Shown piece by piece: positions 11,901 through 24,800 of a DNA stretch of 64,000 nucleotides (position 1 is the first letter of the stretch; each line of letters starts with the position of its first letter). A program made the translations under genes and the position numbers. Source of the DNA: Chondrosia reniformis (lineage: Eukaryota > Porifera > Demospongiae > Chondrillida > Chondrillidae); assembly GCA_947172415.1 (NCBI GenBank), contig OX359202.1, positions 4,946,899-5,010,898 of the forward strand. The letters are read 5' to 3'. The notes beneath the pieces were generated by a model, which saw only the letters and a list, made by a program, of their open reading frames with translations, made no database searches and had not been told where the DNA came from.

Positions 11901-14900
11901 AAACGTGACTGATAAATTTGGTCATTCCAGTAGTTTAGATTTTCAAAAGCTGTAAACTAAATATTCCAGACTCTGACAGCTCATTTTTCCAACAGAGCAA
12001 CAGAGAGAGAGAGCATTTAGTAAGTAGAAACACCTTAGACTAATGAAAACTTTCTAACTGTAATTCAGAGGTGATTGTTTAAATAGGTTTTAGCAAACAT
12101 CATTACAATAATCTCAATGACATATAAAGTGACTTGCAAGTTGGTAAGTATATGTATTTGACTCACTTTTGTGTTTAGGGGCCACTGCCAAGGTCTTGAG
12201 GTGACCTCTCCTTCCTTTGGCTTCAGGTTACTGTTGGACTGTATGGAGAAAGCAAAGCTGAAACTTACAAGTGTACACCGTCACGAACACAATCTGATAT
12301 AAACCCTTAAAATCTTACATAAAAGCTATTCAGAATTTGGGTCATTTTCAGCTGTTTCTAGTACAAAGTGTACAAATTTGTACCCTTTCAATATAAAACT
12401 GTATACACTTATATACAAGACACAGCTGCAAATTCTGAATAGCTGCTATTTAAGTTTATACCAGATTGTCATTGGCATAAAACACAGAATAACTGAAAAG
12501 ACATGCGATGATGCACCCAAATGAACCTCAAAGCTAAAATATTGTGTTTCTGAGGTTCATTTTAACTAATACTATTCTCAATGTATGCAACAACCAGCCC
12601 CCATCATTTATCAAAGACATAGCACAGTAATACAAATATCCTCAGCTATATAGCACTCTAACACCAATATCCTCACACCACACATACAGAGAGCCCCATA
12701 TGTAACTATATAGGATACTATATAGATTGTATACGTACAGTATAGGCCTTATAATTTAGTAATAACATTCATAATGTGGTTATTCATAATGAATATAGTT
12801 AATTTGATACTAAATATATAACCAGGTGCAGTGAACTGTCAAACCCACATAGTCATAGAAAAGCACATTTTTGAGACAATCTCCATAGAAACATAACTGA
12901 ATAAAATGCTAACAAATAAACACATTAAATCATGAATCTCATTATTCTATGAATACCATTTTGTGTGTCTACAAACACTTCAGACACTACATATATAGTA
13001 ATAAGCTAAGTATATGAATGCAGCTTTGTAACATGAATATATTTAATTCACTTAAGCTTAAAACTGTGAATATCATTACAGTGTGGGCACCTGTATTGTA
13101 GTTCTATTGTCATCTACCATTAGGAGGACCACACTCATTCATTGCATGACACACATATATATGCAAACACACAACAAACCACAATATATACACAGTTGAC
13201 AATGGTTGGCGTGGCAACTGAATTAGCCAATAAATCCTTTCACTTAAAGTTGACACTAAAGGGGAGCTAATTGCTATAAGCAAAGGCTATGATGATGAAA
13301 AGTGGACTATCACTGGAACCACTTTTCAATATAATGTACTGTACAAATTAGGCTAAAGCTGGTAAATTTTAATAAATTACCCTCCAAATCCAAACAGTAC
13401 AGCAATAGATTGGTAAACAGTCTGGGAATGAGCTAAACTCTTAATAAATAGACACACAAACCTCTTTAGGAAAGTCATATTAGACACAGCAAACTAGACT
13501 AGAAAGACTCATGAATACTATTAAACATCACTATGAATATCATTAGCATCAAAGGTACAAGACCTATACAAAGCAGGTGTACAAGTGTTCACACCTGCAC
13601 TAAAAGAATGTTACATGTTACTCAACATTATGCAATTAATTATAAGTATGCATGTATGTACATGTACAGTATGTAACTAGAATACCTTTGACAGTGAACA
13701 ATGAATGGACAGTTACAGAGTGTTATCACCTCACTACATACAAGCTACACATGTTCACAAGTAATAATAAAAACAATGGGTTTTCAATGTACTACAAATT
13801 TTCAGTGTCAATTTCCTTTAGTGTAGATTTCAATTAGTGTAGGGTCTGTCCCAGTGAATACAGCAACAACACTCAACCTAAAAGTGTAATCCCAGTATTC
13901 TGTACATAGAGACAAGAGATTTCTAGGAAACAATTCTTCAGTATCTATAGTTACACCATAGATTATTAAGTAATGTCTTCTGTGTCATTGACTTACACAC
14001 TTGTTAATGGCTTTAAGTAAAGCACTTGCAATCTTAATGTCATTACAAAGAGTAATACATTCAGTAACCACAATAAAGCCATTATAAGTGATCATCTGAA
14101 TAGAACAGTCACCTCCAATGTACAGAAGGCTATTAATGTCCCAGCAAAAGGGGGCCCTTATAAGGCTGGTCCTAAGTGGACCACATTGGACAAGTTTCAC
14201 TGTAATCAGTTAACCATGGGACAGCTTAATGGATCAGTTTGATCAGCTGGCTGAAGGAATAACTTTGAGTGGGATGAGATTGGCTATAAGTTTCAAACAT
14301 TATCAGTCTCCAAGCTGATTGGCTGGTCAAACTGAATACTCTGGATGAGGGGAATCCAATTAGCAATCAGGTCATCAAAAGAATGCGAGCAAAGACAATA
14401 TTCTGTCTCTTAAATCCAGTTCCATGGGGAAGTAGCCGGAGAATGGCAGCTATCATAACCTATTAATGTTATGGTATGTTTTATCATTACATTCTATAGG
14501 AGAGTGTTATCATTTCAATATGTTTTCCCAAAAGGCTCTAATGAAATAGAGGAATGTCGTAGGTTGGATAAAACAACACACAATTACACCTAAAAATACT
14601 ACAAAGCTACAGTACGTACATACGTATGTATGTATAATGCAGGTTAGTTTTATAAACACACTCTTAACAATACGTATTTCCATTTTACCACCAAAGATGA
14701 ATCTTTAAGAATTCACATAGATTCATCTTTATTCCTTTGAGCATCTAGAGATGCAGTTTGTCTCTTTAGAATCGGACATTTTGACCCGGGGGTCTTTTCA
14801 GTAATTGAAAACAAACTGCACCTCTAGATGTTCAAGACAATAAAGATGAATTATCTCAAAGATAAGTTAGAAGAAATCATCATCTAATTGACATAGAAGG

Positions 14901-17900
14901 TTGTATGAGGTAAAGTAAAAACTATTTATTAATAATTAGTTGCAAACTATGAGAGGACTCTTATGCAATAAGCAGAGATTACCAACTGCTCTTGTGATTT
15001 GATTGGACGGAGATTACTGTACAAACATGACTTGTACATGCCTGCCTGTTCTGGGCTGATGAATCAACCAATTGAAATGAAGACCTCATTTAGTTAAGTT
15101 TAACATTTAAACATGAAGAGGCCATCACTGGACCAATTACAACTCATTGGCAGAACATACCAGCGGGCCTCAGTTACAGTCATACAAATACAGGCTTTCC
15201 CTCTAAAACAATGTAAACAATACGCATGTATTCATATATAAAACAGTTGTGGTCTGGTTATCACTCCCACTATTCATCTAATAAAATGCACTTCTTGGAA
15301 CCTCACTGTGGGACTAATCTGAATTCCTACACAATTACATCACTAGGAAATAAGAAAACTAGTGAAGAAACTAGTGAAGCAGATACAAAGTAAAATTCAA
15401 TAGTTATTACTAGGAAAATAAAGTTACTTTCAATGATATATGATAGAATAAGAAACTAGTCAAGCAGATACAAAGTAAAATTCAATAGTTATTACTAGGA
15501 AAATAAAGTTACTTACAGTGATATATGATAGAATAAGAAACTAGTCAAGCAGGTACAAAGTAAAATTCAATAGTTATTACTAGGAAAATAAAGTTACTTA
15601 CAGTGATATATTGTACATATGATACAATGAGAAAATTAGTGAAGCAGATACAAAGTAAAATTTGATAAATATTAAACACCTTGATCTAGCAATCAATCAC
15701 TATTACATGTGTACAATTTAAGTAATAGACTTATATATAACTGGACTTACCACAGTCATAACAAAATGAGATTCATAAAGCTTTTGAAAGAAGGAAGGCT
15801 TGTAAAATGAACCAGATACATTTGGTACTGCAGAAGAAACACAAACACTGTGAAATAATTGCCTTATAAACTCATGCAATGCCAAACAAACACATAAATA
15901 GGTTTAAAGAGAATAAAGGTGTCTAAAATAACAGCTTTTGCAGCCTCATTTGAAAGATAAACATTGGGTGTAAGCAGATCAAAGTATTTGGCCCATCCTC
16001 CAGGAACAAGACTAGAGCCAAGTATTTTCATAAAGACATATCTTCTCATTGACATCACCACTCCTCACCTTTGAATGAATCATATAAGCAATACATACAG
16101 GCTATAGGGATAGGCCATTGATGTAATGCTTGTGAAAGCTAACTAACCACTTTAAAGGCTAGCCTGTAATGTGATTACTACTTGATGTTGAACATAAGCT
16201 GTGACTACATGCATACCACTACCACATTACAGGGATACTAAAGGTATCAGGTATGTATAGGTCAACTTAATAAGTACACTGACTAAAAAAATCTGGCCTT
16301 CTGAGCCATTTATCCTACCAAATTATGCCAGCTCAGTGCCTATAGTAACATTTAATAGTACTACAAACTGTAGCTCCTTTGATGTACAGTGGAATTTCCT
16401 TTTAATAAAAATCCTCATCAAGTAAATTTCATAGTAGTGACTGGTTTGTTAGTGCAATCAGAGTTTATGTTATATATAGTTATGACAGTGAATTTTTAAT
16501 GTAAGGACTTTTCTTCTGTTTCCCCTGAAACTCCATTATAATCAGATTGCACCTTAAATCTACAGCACATACAGTACATTACTTCTACAATACCTCACAT
16601 ACATTACTGCTCAAGTAAGAAGAATGCATTAATAGAAGGTAAACTTACATTTTGGATTGACGTGTCCCTCAACATTCCACAATGTATTGGGATCGTATGG
16701 ATGTGGACAGCAGGTCACTTCATGCTGTTCCCAACCCCTACAGGGTGGGGAAACACTGGTCAATATGCAGTGCAATAACCATGCAGTATATACGTAGTAC
16801 AAATGCTAAATTCACTCTTTGTATATGTATCACAAGTGCACTGGTTTAGTATAAATATATATCTTAATAATGTTGTTTGTGCTTCAGTAATCTGATCTAC
16901 TTGGAAGTACATTGTATTCAGTTTCAAACTTAAGGCTATACACAATATGAGAGTATATTTCCCAAGTAGGGATGGTCTGGGGGATGGAAACAGGTGATGG
17001 TAAGTCAAAGAGGGTTTTATCTGAAGGAGAAATTGCAGCAAACTCAGTTAATTGCTTTCTAATTGCAATTATTTAGGTGCACTAATTGTGAAGGTTAAAC
17101 AGTACAATTACCAAAGAGATGCTGACACAGAGTACTTATATTGGCTAAAAATAGGTTCACTGTTAATCACTGCAACCATTGTTCACTCCAGGCCTACATC
17201 AACCTATCCACAACTATGCACGTATATCACTTAGCAATGTGCAATTCTACACTTGTTACTTAGCAGCCAAACAACTAAAGCTGTGATAAATAATTTACCA
17301 AATATGGAGAAGAAAACAGGAAATATGCATCTATACATAGTATTGTACATACATACGTATATGGCCAGTGGAGGAAGGATTGGTATATCCCCATCCAAAT
17401 CTCTATAGGAATTCCCTCGGAATAGTTTTAGTCTGTTCTACACATTTCCCTAATCTCACATGCATGCTAACCATACATACGTAGGTGAGGTTCTAGATCC
17501 TTTATGGGCAAATAAGGACCAGTAGATCAATATTTCACAAAACAATACATCTCAAGTGACAGCTTGGACGACAAGAAAGGATAGCCTTGTGTGATAAATT
17601 GCAATGAATTGAAATCCAAAATACTGCCTTACACGTACATATCTAATGAAGAGTACAGGAAAAACAAGATACATATTTCAAAATAGAATAAGGATTTCTT
17701 CTAACTGTGTCGAACTTATCTTTTGAAAGAAAGATGATCCTTTCAAAGGTTACATTTTAACATTTTGCATGCTACCCTTATAAGGTACTAAGTAAAGGCT
17801 AGATACATAAACTGTATATGTACGTATTAGTAATACAGAAATGAGGCCATATAAGAAACTTCAAATAATTCTTTTTATCTGTGGATAAGAGAGATGTAGA

Positions 17901-20900
17901 GCAAATTCTGCTCTGAATCAGTGACCCTGGAAGTCATCAGGCAGTGAAATTCCAATAATTTAGAAGTGAAACATTACCACTGTCATTCACTCATAAATTC
18001 CTACTGAATAGGATATAAATTGGAAGCAGACTGCATGGTATGGACAGCCACTGATACTGTTATAGAATTGAGCTGCTTCAAGTCCTATAGTCCCACACTG
18101 AAGGGTCAAAACTCCCTCTCCCTGAGCCCACTTGAAATATCTGTTTATTAGTACATCAGAGAGGTAGCTAATTTGTATATCAGAGAGGTAGCTAATTTGT
18201 ATATCAGAGAGGTAGCTAATTTGTATATCAGAGAGGTAGCTAATTTGTATATCAGAGAGGCATTGTTGCAGTCATTACCAGTGAACCAGCTCTAATTAGA
18301 CATATGAGGGGTTAATTAACTGACAAGCAGACATTATAGATACTCTGTAAAACTCCTCAAGTTTGTACAATTGTATGCATGTAAGTCTAGGATGTCCAAC
18401 CAGTTACATGGTCCAATGAAGAATCTGAACAAATACATTCATACGTATGTCTTCTTGTCCACAGTAAAGAGGCATGTTCATCATATGACAACTTACATAT
18501 TTTAAGCTAGCCTAGCTCCATTTCAAGATGATTATGAGAAGGATGGCTTACATAATTCTAACAATAAAGATTAGAAGCATCATATCAACCAACTTACAAC
18601 TTGTTAAACACGGTAGGACATCAAAACACCAATTTATACATCAATGAGGCAGTAACTGTCAAACCTACGTACGTACATACGTATGTCTTAACATAGCATT
18701 GAATATTTCTATAGGTTTTCTCTAAGCAATGAATTTAGGAGTAAAATAATGTTTCAATCTATTCTATCCACGCTTCCTTAACCTCATATGTATGTCAGCC
18801 CTATCTACGTATAGGAGCATTTTATAGATTATTCATGTGTAAATGGACAATCTATGTATAGATTCAGTTACTGAAGAAGACCTCCAGAGTCAAATCACCT
18901 GGCTAAAGTTTAACAACAAATCTGCATCTCTAGACGCTCAAAAAGTCAAAGAATGAACCATCCGAAAGATAATCTATGTATATGGTTGTCATGTGACCTA
19001 CCATAGGGTTGTCATGTGACCTACCATAGGGTTGTCATGTGACCTACCATAGGGTTGTCATGTGACCTACCATAGGGTTGTCATGTGACCTACCATAGGG
19101 TTGTCATGTGACCTACCATAGGGTTGTAATGTAACCTACCATAAGGTTGTCATGTGACCTACCATAGGGTTGTCATGTGACCTACCATAGGGTTGTCATG
19201 TGACCTACCATAGGGTTGTCATGTGACCTACCATAGGGTTGCCATGTGACCTACCATTTTGGCAGCTGCTCTGAATGTGTATAGAGATAGCAGCCAACGT
19301 TCGCATGTCGCAGTCTCATAATAGTGGATACAGTCTTTACAGGGTCCCTCTCACCTCCACCTACAATCTCCACCCTCCAAAAGTCATTGGCATCGCCAAT
19401 ACCATCCTACAACAATACAAAAAGGTATTCATGATTTCACAGAAACAAGGATGGAGAAAGTTTTATTATTCCTTTGCCAAAATATTCCCGTACCTTTCCA
19501 TAACCAGATGCTTGTAAGTGGTCCTTAGTTAACGGAGCTTTCTCATTGTGGCTGTGAAGGTTTCGCCGCGTCCTGTGGAAGAAAGATATAAAAATAAAAT
19601 AAACAACGTGGGGTAACTAATCTTTTCAGTAGTATTTGTTAGTTTTTAAACTTGTTGTTACTTTACTGATATACACAATGAGTTGCCCCAGATATACATA
19701 CATATTAAAATGATTTAAAGTTAAATCTACTACACATACTACTATACATACGGAGAATGGTGCAGCAACTAATTATTGGGGTCTGACTGGAAGAGCCTGT
19801 ATGATGTAAGTACGTACGTACCATAGCATGAACACCCTGTATACTGAACTCACGAAACATGTTCCAAACGTACTATATCCCCATTCCTCAGTATTTCAAC
19901 CTCATCATCTATGTACACATATTATGTGTCAAGGAAGAAACAGAAATCAGGTGATGGTCACGTGATGGTCACATGACATAGTCAAAGGTAATATTTACAG
20001 TACAAAACATGTGATAGTGTGTACGTACATAATAAACCTACGTAGCTACATACATAGTATAAAATGTACAGCCTCCTAAATAGCTTTGGCATTGATGTAC
20101 GTAGTACATCAAGTACGTACATATGTATACCAGCAAAACAACCATCACTTCATATACCCCTCATAAGGATTATTACATTCCAAATGGTAATTTAAATGGT
20201 TGAGTATCAGCAACTTAAAAAGTAATACTAAGGAAGACCTCCAGATTGAAATACTCAATTTCTGCTAGTCCTTGTATGTTGCTGACATAAACATTTCAAT
20301 TACCATCCTACATTAGTACATATAATAATATGTAGTTTAAATAAGTACTTTTCAAATGGAATCTTTTCAATGTAGGAAACACTTACAATGTAATTAGTGA
20401 AACAGGAAAAGCAGAGATATGTTATGTATGTATGGCGTAGGCAAATGGGGGTGTAGCGGCCTTTGGGGAGTAAGTGCTATCTTACCACGTGCACCTGGCC
20501 ACCTTATCTGAAGGCTGACAGCTGGTAAGTAATAACACTCAATCCTCTGGACCAACAAGAATTTCAAATTCTAACATCACCCACATCCATGCACCTGCAC
20601 CTTCTGAGTGCATACCAAACAGTACAATGAGGTAATTTGAAATGCAGCTGGCAAGTTTTAATGACATTCACAAGGTGTAAAGAAATTCATAGCATTCCTG
20701 GCATGTCCTAAGCTGATATTAGGTTAAACTTTCCCTTTACCTTCACTAACTTCCTGGTCTGGTTTCTTGACCAACCAATTGTTGTTGTCGTCCTTGTGTG
20801 AATAGGCAGTTATCTTCAAGGAAAGGAGAAATATTTGATACAATAAATATTCTAAAACTAGCATAAAGCACAACTTTCTCTCTAATACATAACTACATCA

Positions 20901-21787
20901 CCATAGTAACAACTATCTACTAATGACATGAGCTACTGGAGTGTTCGGTTCTCATGGTTCATGTGATACCGCAGGTGGTACAGAACCTACGTACATAGAT
21001 ACACCTATTAAACAGGACTATTAAATGACATCTAAAATTCATTCTTGGAAAAGGGGAAGGATCACTTCTTAGAAATGGCTGTTTGCACAGTACAGAAGGA
21101 AAAGAAATCCAATCAAAGTTAGTCAGATTATTTAATGTACCTAGTTCTAATAGGATAATGTTAGTATAATTATATTCATAGCTTATAGGTAGAAAGAAAG
21201 ATCACCCATAACCTCTGTACATGCAAATGTACCTATATACATATGTACGTATGGATGTACAGTAAAATCTTATAATCTGTGGAGGATTACAGGTTTCACT
21301 GTACATTTTCTGTCGGATTGACAACAATTCATCAGGAATGAAGGTGCATTATGCATGCTGGAAGTTTAAAGACACAAACTATGGCAGGAATGAACAACAA
21401 ACTGAATAACCTCATTAGATAGTTTGTATGTACAAATATATTTTATTACTCACAATAAATCACTGTGTAATAATATAGACTTACAGTATTAATAGAAATT
21501 TATAGCACCACATGCTCACACTGATTTCTATCAATATTGGTTTACAGGTACAATAGATTTAAATACACAGATCTGTAGACATATGTACACACATTGTCAC
21601 ACACTACACAGACCTGTAGACACAAATTGTCACACACACACACACACATACACACACACACACACATACTTACTGTCACACACTACACAGACCTGTAGAC
21701 ACAAATTGTCACACACACACACACACATACACACACACACACACATACTTACTGTCACACACTACACAGACCTGTAGACACACATTG

Positions 21788-21867
<80 letters not shown>

Positions 21868-24800
21868 ACACACACTACACAGACCTGTAGACACACATTG
21901 TCACACACTACACAGACCTGTAGACACACATTGTCACACACTACACAGACCTGTAGACACACATTGTCACACACTACACAGACCTGTAGACACACATTGT
22001 CACACACACACACACTCACTGTCACACATGTAGACACACACTACACTAGATAAACATACACAAGTACGTACTGTACCTGTTGTTGAACAGGACCAGCCTC
22101 CTCAGGGTAGAGGTGGTGGTGGGAGTGAAGGAGAGCTCCGCCGGGTCTGTGGCTCTTCAGCGTGATGATGGACCCATAGGCTACGTCTAATGGACAGTAA
22201 AGGTAACCATAGCAACAGACAGACTGTACATCACACTGCTCACCTTCAGGTACATGTCTTTCGTACAAGTCATTTCCCACCAAAGTTGACTGGAAGCCAG
22301 AGCTCATAAAACCATCTCCATTTCCACTATTAGGAAAACAATGAGTACATAATAAGCATTGCATTCAGAGTATATATCTTTTAGAGGTGGTACCCTCGTT
22401 AAAATATCCCCCACCCTGAAACAAGTTAAACTGCCAAAATTGATTATTTTTACTCTTCCTGTTAATATAGTAATGGCAGAACTATCATTTCAGTGGTGAC
22501 AGGTGTTCATTATGGTTGATCAGCCACACATTCACTATACTGCTGGGACCATATATATACACATATGATAATCACTGGAACGTATTACACCAAACCCAGC
22601 CAAGTGACCGCAGTCTAATCTTGGCTGGGGGACCGAAGTATATCCTCTTATGCTTCCTTAGCTTCATATGTGTGATAACCAGACTTTTTGAAATAAAATA
22701 TTCATGTCACATGAGATTGTGTACAGATGCATTAGATATTGTAGATGTAGATTATTTTAAAACAACAATTTACATTTAAACATTTAAAATTACGTATAAT
22801 ACATAGAGCATAGATTACTAGTATTAGATTTGAATATATACGTACATTATATTAGTACTAAATAGGTATAAAAGTTTCAGTGAATATTCACAATTTATCA
22901 TTGCTTTTGCATATGTTCTGCAAAATTAGCCTCCTGTTCCTTGTTATAGTAGGTACGTATGTAGGCGTACTCCACCTGCCCTATATAATACATTGGTACT
23001 ACCTCATTGGTACTACCTCATGAACCCATTCACACACCCAAACCATATAATTTTTTTAATAACAGCAGGTATTTCCGACTGAAATGTACTTACGTATTTG
23101 TCAGGTAATTACACTCTATTAAGAAACAGGTTTAATTCACTTGGTGAATTGAAGTGTAGTAGAAAATTTAATGAAGCAAAACTAACATTCTAATTACGTA
23201 CGTACGTACGTAATAATTCCCACAAATTAGTGAATTTCTAAAATTTCACAGTCATCAAAATTAGTATGCATATACAGTATGTACATATGTATACAGATTA
23301 CAGATACAGACACATGTACACACGTACGTACTTAGTACAGAGTGCAAGCCATTTACGTCAGTATCCTAAGAAGCATGCTTAAAAATAAACTTGCATAGCA
23401 AGGAAAAGTAACCATGGAAACACCTAACAAGCTATATATGTAGATCTGCTCGAGTAGTAACAGTAAAACCACATAACCATCAGCTGAAATCTTGCACTAG
23501 TACGAAATCATTACAGGTCAACAGAAGGAGCTATAGAAGTAGAATTCCAGAGATATGGAATAAACTAAACTCAGAGAGTCTGAAAAGTGATAAGTCAGAT
23601 TGGAAAGTCCGCAGAAGACAACTACAAAAGATGTAACAATAGTTAATGAACTGATTACTCTGTGTTTCCTCCTTAACTATTCATGTTTCTATTAACTGCT
23701 CACTCCCCGTATGGTTTGTATTATCGTAAAAAAAAGGTTCAATCGTAGAACTTCTGTATGAGAACAGCCTGCCAGCGTATGTCTGTTGATACAAAATACT
23801 ATTCAGAAGATCTTAAGTGGTGGAAATTAGTCTGTTCCGAGGAGAAATGGTCAAATTTTCCTAGTATCTGTTATATTTACTAAGAAAATGATTAATCAAT
23901 GTGAAAATCAATCTACAAGTAAATACAAATAAGAGAAAAAAAAACAAAAGAAGCAATTGCTTGGTACCAACACCATACATACGTACATACATAATACAGT
24001 GGTACATACTTCTAAAAGTTGAAACCCTTTTGAATACATATGTGTATATACTTTAAAAATTTATGATCAATACATAATAGATTATCTCTATTATAAGGGA
24101 ACACATACTTTAAATACAAAACATTTGTCCTATAGAATTCAAGTTACATATTCTTATAGAGGAATCCTTGTATATCAGATTGTGCAATAAAATGCATACT
24201 GCTACTCACCTGTGGTAGAGCACTGAAAAGTGGACAAAGAAGATTGCACAATACATCACAAAAGGCACAAATATAAGACAAATTGCCCTTGCCATGAAGT
24301 GCTTGAAGATGTCAAACTGTTGAGAGACAGAAATTAGTTTGTTATACAGAAATATTGCACATGGGAACATTTAACGTGTATACTGCATGATATATTAATA
24401 TATTTGTGATAAAGAGACTTCTCATTACATTTATTGATCTATGTACAGTACATATGTATGTAGTTGATATGTTATTTCCTCATTATTGCTGATTAAACAT
24501 CTGATTCTTTAATCTTGTTGTAAATAGCTCAAATAAAAAAATGTGTGTACTGAGAGAAAAAGTATTCTTGGAGAACAGTCAAATTTTGTTTCCAAATATT
24601 AAAATGATTACTACGTACATAAAGATTTACGTAAGTGATTCATCACTAATAAATACTACTGTTACGACTTGCATTTTTCAACCATTTGTAAGTGTCACAT
24701 AAATCACATTATAAATCTAAACTACAAGTTAAATATACAAACGTCCAAGCAAAAAAGCTGTGATGTACTGTAATACTGAAATTGCTGTACAATATCTTTT

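Larger units (their letters stand above)
12239..15750. other. long POMT2 intron with palindromic element and 85-bp repeats
   Basis: No coding exon is supported. It contains a family B palindromic element (14692-14886) and a short direct-repeat block (15367-15660). The rest is AT-rich sequence without recognisable features. Confidence 0.5.

Noticed and set aside
18983..19254. CRISPR-like array
   Set aside because: The units are contiguous with no unique spacers, in a spliced animal gene.
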